Positions 1 through 15,200 are shown, counted from the stretch's first letter. The stretch: 64,000 nt of DNA from Antedon bifida (GCA_963402885.1 OY727099.1:24633001-24697000); one strand, 5' to 3'. The notes: generated from the letters alone by a model not told the origin. Made by a program: numbers and translations.

Positions 1-209
1 AGGATGCACTGTAGGAAGAGGTCAAATTTAAATAGGCCTTATTAATAAATGATATAAATAAAGTATACGTTGCTGTTTCCTGTCGTATAAAATACGTACA
101 GCTTTTAAATAATTCATATATTACAATTGTTGAATTTAAATGTGAAATTATCATTAGACCATTTTCCATATTAATTGAATAATATAGGCATATCACGTTT
201 TTCTTTCAG

Positions 210-3200
210 ATATTCTGGTGCTCATTAAATGGCGTTTTGTTCTTTTTTAAATACTACGAATTTAAATTGCATCCCAAGTATCACTATTTGAGAGAAATGT
301 TAGGGGTAAGTACGTTAGGCCCACTGACCAAATTTGAGATTTGGACTAAATAATGGCGGCTCATGCGTCGTGGCGTCTAAGGATACGTATCCAACTCACG
401 TGCCTCCAGCGCGTCTACAGTACGGTACCGGTACTCGCGTATCCTATCCGTTTACAATACCTACAGTACTCGCGAGTTACTCGCGACAAACTAAGTACCC
501 GGAGTGTGCTGTACGACAGGACGGACCCTCGTACTCATTAGCATGTGGGCGATCGTCGCCACATGTCCCCAGACGGTTGCGGCTCAAGTCACACTATAAG
601 ATCGACAAGCTACGCGGTTTTCCGCTTACCGTTACCGCTCGTATGTGTAAATTGGCCTTATCGCGGCGCAAATCCTAATTTCACGTACCGGCAGTTGTTA
701 GATTGTCTTAGGATAATAAACTTTACCATAACAGCAGATAAATAGAGACACAAAATGGGCGATAAATACCCCCGACACATCAGTAATAACTGTTGGTGTA
801 ATAAGCGATACCTTGTTGTATCTTTCAACAGAAATGAGTTCCGTAAACTTTCACCCAATATTTCTTTCTGCCACCACCAACAAAGATACATATTAATTCT
901 TAAATGCATTTTACCTGATCTGTAAACAAACATTGGCAAATTGATGTGAGTATGCTAACAACTGTGACGCCAAGTGTACTTTTAGCCAAGTCTGATCATA
1001 ATGTATTTATAATAAAACTATCTATAACAAATACTACTTGATGTCGATTGAAACACAAATAGCCTTCCAAAACTATGTTAAGAGTTCTAAAGTGTGACGT
1101 CAGTTAAAGTTGCTTTTACCCTTCTTAACTTTTTGAGTTCGAAGTTTCACCTTACACATAACACACTTTTGACAATTAATCCAGTATGAACTGAAATTAT
1201 AGTTATAAAAACGGACGATAATGTTAATTGAAATACAACGTTGTCTTGTTTGAAGTAGCCTAGTGAAAGTACGACGATACATCGCTTGTACGCGCGCATC
1301 AAAATGCTTATGTACCCTTGATCTGTATTACGCGCGCGTTCAAAAGTTGGTTAAAACGATATATAGTTAGTACGCGCGCGTTCAAAAGTTGGTTAACACG
1401 ATATATTGTTCATACGCGCGCGTTCAAAATTTAATGAAAATGGTACATCTTTAGTACGCGCGCATTCCAACAATTAAAAACAGGACTTTGAAAATGAAAC
1501 AAATTATTTTACCAAAGCACGATAGAAAGGATGTCCTTTATCCTTATTTTTCAGTAACTGTCAGTAATTTTAATCTGTCAAAACCACAACATTTTTCGAT
1601 TAATCAACACATACCTAATATTACGGTAAACAATTTATCAGACAAAATGTATTACATCACCGTCGTTTATAATTAACGTTTTAATACCTTGCCGATTTCT
1701 AGTTCATTTGTGGATTATGAGGCGCCGATTAGGGCATTTTGTAAGCTCAATAAGCGGCTCCGCAATGGGCGCACATCGCAACAAATAGATAATAATATTT
1801 ACCAGCCTTGGGTTTGACCATGCATACCGTAACAAAATATGTATTTATCATTAAACGGTATGATAATCCGGTTGTTAGACAAATAAATTTGTTTGCTCCC
1901 CGTCTAGTGAGTCAATTAAGTCATTGTTAAACTATTGTGTCATGTAGGCCTACCTATACCATAACAATTTGTAAACAATTTGGGGTTTTTTCTATTTACT
2001 CGAAAAATTATATAGGGTTAGGGTTAGGGTTAAGGTTTAGCAGTGACCTAATTAATTAGTTATTAAAATATTCCAGATACAATAAACATAAAAAGTACAG
2101 TAGGCCTACATTGCAGTATTCTTATTGTTTTAAGGGGATGAATGGATGGTAATAGTGATGATGGAGAGGTACTGATCATGTTCCGTTCTCCGTTTATCAT
2201 AAATGGTCTTATGTGTTTCGGTTATTATATTAGGGTACGACCGCTCGTATGTAGGTAGTATTATGATAGTGACTATGATTATGATGATGACGACGATGAT
2301 TATGTTTATGATGATGATTATGATGACGGCGACGATTATGATGACGACGAAAATTATGATGACGATTATGATGACGACGACGACGATTATGACGACGACG
2401 ACGATTATGATGACGACGCGACGATTATGATGACGACGACGATTATGATAACGACGACGATTACGACGACGAAAGCTGAATGACAAAAGTAACGATGATC
2501 TTTAAATATCATATCAGCTATGATTATCATGATGAATCTTTCAGCTTGGTTTGTGCATATCGAGAGGCAGTGCCGCCGTTCTAAACCTCAACTGTGCCAT
2601 GATCTTGCTGCCAATGTGCCGATGCATTGTCTCCTTGTGCAGAGGTTCACGACTCGTAAGTAGGCCTAACAATAGTCGGAATTAGGATGCGGTAGATTAC
2701 AATGATAACGCCGACAAAAACATTCCTATAAAAGTATAGTAAATGTTACTTCATTGGATTCAATTGTTGAAGGAATGCATATTCATTCTAAAGTTATTTT
2801 TTGGAAACGCATGGTACATTGTCCCTGGTTATATACTGCATTTGGAAATTTCAACCAATTTGATCAACCAATCAAAGAAGAAAATGTCCAATCATGAGGG
2901 TTTGTTGAATTCACCAATGGTTGTACCCTCACTTGCCTTTCTACCACCATTCCAGAGTTTCTAAAGAACTTATGAGACGCAGAGGCGAAGATATTGTGGT
3001 ACGATGTAGCCTGATTTTGTCGCGGCTACAACTTTTTAACTGCGACAAACACATAAACAAATAGTGGCCGTTACATCTGTTACAACCGGCCTGCTAAACT
3101 AAAGCGCCACTTCGGACATAAATCGAACTATATATCGAATTTTGGCAACGTTTTTCAAATTTAACGTACTGTTTTAGTACATTTTTTCAAGTATAGGCCT

Positions 3201-6200
3201 AATATGAAGAAACGTATGAGCCACATAAATCACACCTACAGGATACACCTTCCATGTATTTGAAATATTAATATATAACTTCAGACCACTAAACAGGGAA
3301 ATAATGTTTAGAGGCATTTCTTGGCCAATTATACAGCATAAAGTGTCCCTTGCTCGTAAACCATGTTGGTTGGTGGATAGAAAACAATTAGTTTGTAACC
3401 GAAACTATGGCGCGTCAAGCTGTCATTTATTAGGAAATAAAAATATCTTAGTTTTATCTCTATTGCTTGAATAAATGACAGCTTGGCGCGCCATACGAAA
3501 CAACATTACAGACTGAGAAAGTTTTTTTGCCAAGAGGGTGAAGGAATTGAACCCCTTAAATCCACACTGTTGTGGACTTGTGAACTCAATCAATTATAAC
3601 GAGAACCTTAACGTGTTTTGAGTTATAGGTATCTCATATAAATAGCCATTACATTATTTTCGTTAGTGGAGACAGTGTTTTCAACACGTTAAACGATATT
3701 TCAAACAAACCTACTTGAGATCAATAAATCACATTGCCCGCTCTTTTTATGTATTTACATTCTTTTCTACCTGTAAAGTATCGTCGTATACGATGTTAAA
3801 TAAACGTTTATATATTAAACCCCAAATAGAGCCATTTAAAACCTTCAAAGATAAATAGTATTTGCATCAAAGTCTAGCGGCCACTCCACAGGGTCGCCTG
3901 ATGTTTATAGAACGTCGACACTACGTTAACACTATTCCGTCCGCGCGCGAATACCTATACAGATATCATACAAATCATGTACCGTCTGACATGCGATATG
4001 CAATTATATTTCAGTCTGTACAAAGGATTAAACTGTGAATGAAAGGTCTTTCTCTCTGTACAAACTACTAATGTCGAATATTCCATTCTGATATAAGTGG
4101 AACTCTCTATTCAAAGGACATCCCGGTTCGAATAAAGACACTTTTCCGTGAATTAAACGAACGGGGAAATGTATGTTTTTAACATTCGGCCAACCCATAT
4201 TCGGGGATCGGACACCTTTATTAAGGAGACACTTTGTCGGTGAAGGTGTGTCTTGGTTCCCACAAGGACGCAGCGCAAGGATTGACAATGACAAGCGACA
4301 GTTTGGATAATCCATCGCTTGTGATTGGTCAAGTTACTTACGTTGCTTTTACGTCCTTGCGTTGCGTCCTAGTGGGAACCAAGCTTTAGAGGGGTTGTAC
4401 TGTAATAATAATAGTAAATAACCCACAGGGCTATAAAGTTATGAAATATAGAATAGTCTATCCACAACATTACATGAAGATCGTCAAACTAAGAAGAAAA
4501 GAGTGGTCATTTGGAGCACATATTTTCTGAGAACTGTTTATTAGATTAACATATTGCAATTTTACCGATGCCGTGTCCCTTTTCGTGAATACGAAAATAA
4601 TCTTTAATAGGTAGAGTTTTATCATTTAGTTATATTAACATGTGAATGTGGACATGTAATTGTTAACTTATCACCCTTTTCTTCTATCTCAGGCTAAGCG
4701 GTACGCCAGACGATGTCTTGATCGGGGTGTTATACTACACGTACTGTGCGCTGTTTTAATTTGTTTAGCTGCCGGTAAGTCGTAAAGCTCTGTCATACTA
4801 TCAGACTAGACAACAAAAAATGTGATGTGCCCAAATATGGTAGTAATATACCCAAATATGGTAGTGATATGACATCATCATATATCCATATAATAATGGG
4901 CACATCACATTTTTTGTCACATAAAGTTTGACCCCTCCATCTAAATTTGGCGAACTAAAAAAGCAACATTCACTAAAATGGATACCATAAAAACTCTCAT
5001 TTCCAATTTTATGAAATATAGGCCTAATTAAAAGATTTCTATAGTTTTTGCATCGTCATTTTTCCTTAATTTTTTCAATATTTTTTGTTTGAACCTCATA
5101 AATGTAATTAAAAGATAGTTAAATGTGACGTCATTGGGTTTTCACGCATGATTAAGCCAGTTAAACCACATCCATTTCATTTTTAAATCAATCAAATTAT
5201 TGATCAAGAACACATTTTGTGGTATTATGTTTTGTTAAAATCATAATTTGTAAGGAAGCTGTCAGTCTACTTTTAAACAGAAATTGACGTGAAAGTTACG
5301 TTCATAAATCTATATTGTCAACATTTATTAAAAGTTAAGTTAATGATACACGTCTATTGAAATGTAAGTCATAATAATGAGTGTGCTCTCGAGATAAATT
5401 TGTATGTTGCTGACTTATTATGTAATAATGACGTACAAATTCAAATTATTGCCCTATTGACCAATCACGACGCGATGGGACGATCCGAACAACTTACTGT
5501 CGTCGCTTGTGACTGGTCAACTTGATTGCGTTGCGCGTACGCCCCTTTGTCGAAAGGAGGAGCCAGGCTAAATTAGCAGTATATTACATGTGTGTTGACA
5601 GAGATATACATTATGTAACTTTCAAAGAAAATATAATAAGTATATCTATCTTAATAACATAATTGAATCTTCATTTTTTTTTTATTAGCCGTGCACTGTA
5701 CAGCACATGTAATGAATGCCGTAAATTTCACCATCTACTACAATGATGACGTCGTAGAGGTAAACGTAGCGACAAAGCGAAACGAGGTATATATAATATG
5801 TCTTATTTTTGTTCCCACTAGACAAAAATAAACGAGTTTGCACTGAGGGTATCTATAAAGCATGGATAAAATAATTACTTATTTTATCCCATGGTTAAAC
5901 TAAATATATATAAACTATGTTTTAGAGAAGAGCAGAAATAATTCGTCAGTGTCACAAAAGACATACAGACTTGACGCGTTCAAATCCTGATAAAAATGGT
6001 ACGATTTGTGTACGCGCGCGTCGCCATTTTGCCTCTTTGTGGTGTCACGTGTTGATCTGATTTTGTATATACAACTTTACATAGACATATTATCCCACAA
6101 TACAAAATAGAATAATTCGCATTGTTCGGCGATTATTTATTGAGTGCTAAATTATATGAAATGGTACGATTTGTGTACGCGCGCGTCGACATGTTGCCTC

Positions 6201-9200
6201 TTTGTGATGTCACATGTTGATCTTTTGTATACAACTTGACATAGGCACATTATTCCAGAATATAAAATAGAATAATTCGCATTATTCAGCGATTATTTAT
6301 TGAGTGCTAAAACATGTAAATTATATGAAATGATTGTTTGAAGACTTTATTTGAAAGAGGTGGTAATAACAACATGATAGATTCCCCTATTATTAGCAAT
6401 TTAAATGCGTCATCACTACTTGTCTATTTATATTTATTTAAAAAGTTATCTACTTTAACATAAACACAATTTATTTTAAATCTATCAACGTATAATAAGT
6501 ACTTAAATGCTGACGTATTTTGAAACGCAATAAATCGTTTACAATAGAAATGTGATATATTGTAAACACCTGTCAACGCAATTATGTGAATCTATCACAC
6601 AATGGAAACGCAAAACTAGCACACAGTAACCTATTTAATGTTATTCATGATGTATATTAGGTGTATGTAATAATGGTTTAATGCTTGGGATTCTAAATTA
6701 CTCTGCCTATAGTTTTAAAACTTAAACAACTTTTTCTATTAACTTTTAGGAACCATTTCGAATACTATTTTGTACAGGTACGTATATATTATTATCACTA
6801 TATCTCAGATTACGCATAGACCGACTAAAGCTTGGTTCTCACTAGCGACGCAACGTAACGCAAACTACGCAACGTAAGAAAATGCCCTTCCAATCATTGC
6901 GTTTGCACCCGCCTGCGTGAAATCAAACCTGCGATGTTTGCAGCATGCACTATTGCGTCGTCGGTTCCCACTTGTGATTACGCAATACAGCACTTTGCGT
7001 CGATACGTCGCTGCGTTGCGTTCTAGTGGGAACCACGCTTAATCATAAAATTACCGATCGTTCTTCAGGGAAGAGTTAGGCCTAACTTAAAAGATAGAAG
7101 ACCATAGTAGACTGAAATTGCACTCTTCCCTGTTTCTACCATGTGTTTCTATCTCACAACATTATACAAAAGAGTATTTTTTTCAAAAGCCGTTCCAGCA
7201 ATGTAAATATTTAATACAAAATTGGAAAAACATCATAAATTTCACATCAACACTGTTTAGTAGTACTACACAATATGACGTCTCGCCTAATACACTTCAC
7301 ATGAACTACATTAGTTTAACGCACTTGACTGAATACATTATTTTGTTATATTTTTAAATGACCTGAAATGTTAAGTAAACCGAACATAACCTTAAATTAG
7401 CCTAAATCGTGCACATGATTGATGGACTAAATTACATTATTATCACCATAAGCCACGGGGCTAAATTAAAGTCATCCAAAAGAGCTTGAATCCTGTGACA
7501 GGGTAAAAGGGTTCGGCGATAGTCTTAACCTTAACGGAAACGTTTTGGTTCTTATCGCTACAATTTAAGTGTTATGTTACTCTCATGCCTCAAGCCCGTA
7601 GACTCCATTTAACAAGCTCGTCAACTATTTATATTAGAAACACGGTTCAGCACGCGCGTATATAAAATACGATATGTTTAGTTCATCCAGGGGCCTCAGG
7701 ACGGAACCAAATATTACTACTACTAGGCCTGTTACCACTACTATAGGCCTATTACCACTACTATAGGCCTATTACCACTACTATAGGCCTATCTACATAG
7801 GCCTATTACTACTACTATAGGCCTATTACCACTACTATAGGCCTATTACCACTACTATAGGCCTATCTACATAGGCCTATTACTACTACTATAGGCCTAT
7901 TAGTACATAACTGAGATAACTATTGTCTAAAAATAAGCTAATACAGTAAAAGAAATAATAAATTATGTTGTTGTTGTATTTTGACTATACATAATAATAT
8001 CAAGATGTAAAGCTCCATGCGAATAAAGCGATATCAAGGAGGTGGCGTAGTGAGTGGCGTTAATAACGCGACTACAGTCACACGCAAAAGGCCGCGAAGG
8101 CGTACGTTACGCTAGCCTTGCGCTATACGTGTGAACATAATTGTAATCCGCAGTCGGACACGTGCTGTCGGACAGAAATCGATCATTTTATGACCCTTAC
8201 ATTGGTTTCTAATCATTTATTCAAATTTAATTTTATCGCCACTATAGTTCCTGGCCTGACGGGTGTTCTGATGGTGCTCATCCTGGTTCTAATTATCGTA
8301 GCTTCGTCGAAACACGTAAGGTAAGAGATTTTAAAAGTTTCCATCATTTAACCGTGACGTCACAATTCGTAACACACACACACAATACTAGCTCATGTGC
8401 ACTTTAAAGAACCTAGTACATCTTTCGAGACGAGTAGGGGGTTACCCAGCTGTACTAGTAGTACACCACAGACACTGTTCATAACTGGGCCCTCTAGGTC
8501 AATTCAATTCAACCATGTGCGACTGTAGTCAAATGAGGTTCTGCACAGTATAGGAAGATGACGTAATAATTGACGGTGGTTTTGTGATCAATCTGTGTGG
8601 TCAATAATGTTATCAACATTTTATTGGAAATGACAACTAACCATCTGTCTTAATATAATGGAGTAATGGTCATCCTATTAAAATATGCATGACATGACAT
8701 TTTTTTAAAGTATGAGTCTCAACATTTTGTCAACATGTTTCCTTTCTCTTGACAATCATTTGGTTTGCCTAAAGTTCCAATGGCGGATCTCCAGAATTTT
8801 TTAATAAGGGGGGTTGGGCAATGATAACAATTGTACAATTAACTGCTTTGAATTGTATTTTACGAAACGTTATAGGAAGAAACCCGAAGGACTGGTTTTC
8901 TTTTTAAACCAATCCTTGGTTTTAGTGAGTCTATGAGTTACAGTGGTTAGGACATTTGTATATCAAGCAGAAAGTTCCGGGTTCGAGTCTCGGTTGGGCG
9001 ACTTTTTCTCATTCTCACAGATTTCCTCATCTTTATCGTTTCAAATTAATTAATTAAATTTCAGTATATCACCGGGCGGTTAAGAATTTATTCTGTGCCT
9101 GTGATGTTTATTATATATATATATATTTTTTATTTTAATATTTTCTGATTTCAGATTGGTTCATTATGAGTTGTTTTGGTATACACATCACCTCTTTGTT

Positions 9201-12200
9201 GTCTTCTATGGGTTACTATTGATGCATTCCGCCAGGTATTCATTTCTTTATGACTATTCTTATTTTAGGATGTAAAAACAGCACAAGTTCGCAGTTTTAT
9301 TATTTTGACACGTGAAATTAACTTAGTAATGTGTACGCTTCTAAGTTAGACTTGCCCCAAGTCTGTAGTTATTTCGAGGCTTTTCCATATTTGTCTGGAA
9401 TAGTAGTATACGTATGAAACGCCATATGTGCCAAAATATTTATCCTTTTATTAATATTAAGTCAAAACTCCGTCTGCAACACAGACTAGCTTCTAGGTAT
9501 ATTTACTCGTAATTAAATCAATTTTAATTCATGATTAAATACACGCGTTTATTTCGCGATAATGAACAAACGTACCTTAAAGTTGTCGGTAACATCAAAG
9601 CTATACCTGTTTCCTATTTACAACAGGTGTCGTGTTATGGCCGTTGCTAAGCAACTATACTTTGCATGCTGATGGCTCTTAATGTATCGGAAGTTTTTAC
9701 TTAAATTGAATTATGTTTTTTCATATTTTGCTCAATATAGTTGCAAACTTAAATTGTAAGTGACAGTAGCACGTATTAAGCTCCTTAGGGCAATTCAAAG
9801 TATGGAAATCGTTAACTCTATACAATAAAATGTAATAATAAAAATGTCAATGAATGAATGAATATTAAATATTGCCGTCTCTTAAATAGTGTATCACAGT
9901 GCTCCCCTTCCGAATGCTCTGTCTACACTATCAAACTAGTTTGACAAAAAAAGTTTAATGTGCCCAAATATGTTAGTGATATTCCTAGATATGGTAGTGA
10001 TATGACATCATCATGTCCATATATGGGCATATCACATTTTTTGACACATAAAGTTTGATAGTGTAGACATAACTTAATGATTCATTCAAAAATGTAATAA
10101 TTAACAATATTAATAATAGGATATAAAATAATATATTAACAATTTTAATTATACCATTACCTATGGAAAGAAGCTCTAGAGCTTATAGGGTTATCCTATT
10201 GCTCTCATCCTGTCATTTGTATATATGTATTTGTAATATTCAGGGAACATTTTCGCCAGTGTAGCGTAGCAAAAAGCTATACAAAACAACCTTATTGCTA
10301 CACATTTCTAAAATTGTGTAGCAAAAAATACAGTACAAAACTATGTTTCTCGACTTAAAAATCAGTTTGATTAGCAATATTGCTAAACAAAATTTTTAAA
10401 TGAAAATTTTCCCTGATATTGTATTTTTATGAATGAGCAACAAATAAAAAACAAACAAAAACTTGAACGTGTATTGTTTGTAATACTTGTTCTTGTGTGG
10501 TTGTTATTCAAATTGGACCAAATAACTAATTATCAATTTGTATTTATTTTTTGCTAGCGGTGTACTGAAGGAACAGACAAATTTAGCATACCACACACCT
10601 GGATGTTCCACAGGTGGTCAACCTGAACCGGAGCCAGAGCCTGAGCACGCACCATTCCAACTTAAACTATTTGGCATGACAGAGAATAAAATGGCTGGAA
10701 CTTGTAAAGAACCACCTTCTTTTAAATCTCATCCTTCTCAGGTAATTATAATGTGTGACGTGTGGCGCAGTGTGCTGGACGTTGGACTACTGATAGTGAG
10801 ATCGAGGTTCGAATCCACCGCATTGCTTGTATCCGTAGGCAAGATACTTTACTTACGTTTGCCTCTCGCCACCCAGGTGTATACATGGGTACCCGGTTAG
10901 ATCAAGACACAACTTTGCGCTGATTACTAGCTGCATTATGGGAGTATGTTTCCATACGTGTTTGAGATCCACAAAAAAAATGACTGGTGTAATAATGTTC
11001 AGCGCTTAGAGTTTTCACAACATTAGGCGCTAAATAAATCCATAGTATTATTATTATAAGATATACGTACAGTAACATTCACATGGGCATGGATATTGTC
11101 ATCCGGGTTTTAAGTTTGGAAAAGTAAATGTAGTCAACTGGACTTACTTGGATAATATAACAGCAACGTTTCACAACCTATCCAGGTCGTATCATCAGGC
11201 CGAATGATAGAATTGCGATGATTGTTCTGTGACCCGTGACGGGGTCGAGGAGCTAATAACAATTAATTATTAGGTTGAAGATAGATCAAAGTTTTATTTT
11301 AAATTTTGAATGTATAAAATATTCAAGACAATTATATACTGATGTTGAAATGATAACAATTAAAAAAACTTTCAGAGATCTTAATCATTACATAACAAAA
11401 ATAATGTACATATATTTAAATTATATAATTATAACTAGTTTATTTTCATTTTCCTTTTTTTTCAGACGTGGTGTTTTGTTGTGTTTCCATTGATTCTCTA
11501 CATAATTGAAAGGTTTATCCGATTATGTAGAGGGAGACAGACAGCTGAGATCAACAGCACAATTTATCATTATCCTGACGTCATTGAAATTCAAATTACC
11601 AAAAACGGCTTCCAAGCAAAACCTGGACAAGTAAGACATTATTCTAATTATTTAACTATTCTCATAATTTATCAGCTTTGTAAACAGTCTTTTAAGGTGT
11701 TTTATTTTGTTTTTAGTATATTTCGCTGAACTGCCCTACGATATCGGCGCTGGAATGGCATCCGTTCACTTTGACAAAGGTTTGTTAGCATCAATGTGAC
11801 ATTTATTTCTTTAAAGCTCTGTCTACACTATCAAACTTTATGTGACAACAAAATGTGATGTGCCCATATGGACATGATGATGTCATATCACTACCATATT
11901 TGGGCACATCACACTTTTTTGTCAAACTTTTTGATAGTGTAGGCAGAGCTTAAAATATTTCATTTCATATTTATCGACATTGTGAAAACCAGACCGGAAT
12001 TGAAAAACCTCTTCCGATGTCCTGGGATAGAATGTACCATGTTTCACTCTATTGTGGACTAAATGTTATTTTGTACATTTACAGTGTCCGTCTTCACGTT
12101 CCGATTCATTCAGTGTACATGTTAGAGTTCTTGGAGATTGGACAGGTAAGTTCCCCTCCCACTAATTCACACACCTCGTCTATATTCCCTTCCTTCCCGT

Positions 12201-15200
12201 TCTTTAATAGTCCCAATAGGGCATAGGACCCGCCTTAAAATGGATATGAAAGAGTTCCTAGCAATATCATTTTATTGGCTCAACGTGTAGATCAATCAGT
12301 TTTAAGCTTGCCATAGTCATACTTAATGTTTTGGAGGACGACAACGCCCTCAAAACGCCCCTGGGAAACCTGTGAAAAACTTTTTGTGACGTCACTAAAA
12401 GTTATTTTTGTATTACAGAGATAGGAATTTAGCAGTAAATCATTGATTGATGCAAAAGCATGGTAGTAATTACTTATCGCTTTTATACTTTTATTCTTGG
12501 ATAAGTATGTTAGCTTAATCGAATAAAATTAATTCATGTTATCAACCATGTTTTTTTTAAAACGGATTTTAATTTCGTTTTTCAAGGCCACCTTTCACGA
12601 AATTCATAGCCAAATGCCTATCTTGCTGGGTACACGGAGTTATTTTGCGCATGCGTGAGAATCACAGAGTCGATCACCTTGGCCTCTCTCTCGACCCTCC
12701 TCTCGCGAGCGATGTTTATTTCGCTTTGTAATTAACTGAAATTTGATGGAAATTCGTCCACATCGTCTTGTTAACACGGGTGTTAACATCGTTTTGAAGA
12801 AACCGTTGGACGAGTAATTGGTGTTTGACAATGCTAGCTAGCTCCAGGCCATGGCATTGAATGCCATGGCCTGGAGCTAGCTAGGCCTTTTTAGTAGTGA
12901 TGACTGCTGGATACGGTGTTTAGTCGCCCGGCCAGAGGTGAGCTGAGAGCGTATGCTCCTTGATGTATCGTTGAGGGTGTTAATGGTAGGCACAATTGTG
13001 TTACTGTATTATGTATATACACATTATTTATAAGTACGTTTATTAATATTGTTGTGTGCTGTAGTGTCCGTTTCTGACTAACGCATTAATATTAAAATAT
13101 TTTTTTGTTATTACATGCCGCCCTAGCTAGGCTAGGCAACACTGAATACTAAATATTAGGATTCCCAATAAAATGAATAGAGGTGGATTTTCTCTAATGT
13201 AGTAATAAAGGGTATAACAGGCCAGGCCAGGTCTAGTAAGGGGTATTTGAGCTTGTATCATATATTATTAATACAGTATAAATAAACAATTCATTTGTAT
13301 TTTTACCTACCTACAGGTCTATAATTGGAGTGCAACTATGATAATTGATGGACGGGATAAGCAAATGTATTTATTGATTGGAATGGAAACGCAAATGTTA
13401 GAGTCAAATTATAATATTAAGGTAACAGGATACTGAGCATTGCTATTTTAAACTGTTGATCAAACCTACATAATACATTATACTAAATTATTATTTTGTT
13501 TTGAGGGCAGATAAACATGTGCTTATTCATTTTCCTTTTTTCAGGTGAATAGAAAGATGCCCAGCGTACTTTATAATAGATGCTACTTGGATCATGCTTG
13601 CACGATACATATGCAGTATACTAAGACACCAAGTATAGAATGAGCGCAGACAATTAAAATTACAGAACTAAATATTTATGAAGAATAGTAAAATATGCAA
13701 ATAGAATGCTTTAGACATGAATGCTATGGTTACAGTCATACTGTAACTATGGTAATGTACTACCAGACAGTACACTAGTAGTAGCAGTGCATCATATAGT
13801 GTTTGTTTTTAACCATCTAAATGGGTCTGGGTATATAAACAAATAAACCACTACTGTACTTCTTTTTTTATTTATTTAGCCAAATACTATGTACAATGGA
13901 CATTTATGAAAGAATCCATCTCTTGAATATGATGGAGCTGGCTGGTGTTGATAGAATTAAAATGTATCACTCAGGTCTCAAAAGTAATTTATGTCCCGTT
14001 TGAAAAATCCTGCTTGTTCCAAACTCATTATGATACATTTGTTCAATAAAATTCATTCCACACACTATTTCTGCCATATAATTTGTTGATGTTTACAATT
14101 TTATTACTAGTACTATTACAGTTCTTCAAAGTCATCTCATGTACTGTTGATTCCATAAATCTGCAAAGATAAGACCAATAAATGGATGGAAATGTACTAT
14201 TATTTTTATTCAATCCTACCTAGGCCCTATATAGTATTATATTTTATGACTTGGTAACAAACAGAAAGAGGTTATTATTTAATTACAGTACTAACTAAAC
14301 TATAATAATCCTCTCTGCCTCACCTCTGCTCTACTTTAATTATTAGTATTATTATATTACTATATTAGTCAATAACAAAAGTCAGAGCCAAAAACAAGTT
14401 CAACACAAGCTTACCTTTTTTATTTACGTCGCCTTTTACATACGTCTACGCCCGCGCCTTGTCCACTTCCTGGAGGTTCGTCGGTGGACCGGCGACTTCT
14501 ACTCTCTTGTACTGTAGGCCATGGAGTAACTCTATGTGTAGGCCTAGCCTAGTATAGTACTAGCGAATTTAGAAGAAACTATAGAAATAGTCTACTAGAC
14601 CTAGCCTACTTTGTAGTCTGCGTGAGTGGTTTAGTGTGAGATGTACAAATACACCCTTTCTTCTTTTCACGTACAATCTTTGCAGACATAACTTTTTATT
14701 GATTTGTGAAATATCGATATTTTCTACGACTGCAGCAACAGGGAGCTTGCAACACGTGAGTTTCGTGTAGGATGGGTTTGTTTATTTTGTTTACACCACA
14801 CAGTCCGCGAACGAGACAAGGCGGTGATTGGACTGTATTAAAATTCATTAACCAATCACAAAACGACTACTGCCGTGGCTACAACCCCGGGTGTTTCAAA
14901 CTGTAAATTTGACGATCTCGTACGTGCGTATAGAACGTTCATAAAAATTAAGATGGCGTGCCAGTTGGTCGGCCATTTTGCGGACGTTTTATACCAAAAT
15001 TTAATTTGTTTATTTCTCAAGTTCTACTAGGTATTTGAATCTAATTTTTTGTGTGCTGTTTATTAACATTAAAAGGATTCATACAAAGTCATTTTTGTGA
15101 AATTTTAAAGTCCTTTCATATCCATTTTAAGGCCATAAACAAGCGGTAACGGTAAGCAGAAAACCGCCGTAGCTTGTCATGTCCCACGTAGAATCTGTAT

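Larger units (their letters stand above)
306..2544 (+). other. NOX4 intron with repeats
   Basis: Large intron. It holds a C+G-richer repeat-like block (about 340-670; its part around 590-665 matches the complement of 15130-15190), a 42-bp minisatellite (1289-1470), a short telomere-like GGGTTA run near 2015-2036, and a GAT/GAC trinucleotide expansion (2270-2475) just before the next exon. No coding exon seen. Confidence 0.6.

Noticed and set aside
334-678. 114-codon plus-strand frame after the first NOX4 exon
   Set aside because: Lies in a repeat-like block whose part at 590-665 matches the complement of 15130-15190; no splice or family support.
2015-2036. Telomere repeat GGGTTA
   Set aside because: Only about three units, deep inside a gene intron; too short to mean a telomere relic.
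2130-2486. Ile/Val- or Met/Thr-rich frames on both strands
   Set aside because: Translation of the GAT/GAC triplet expansion.
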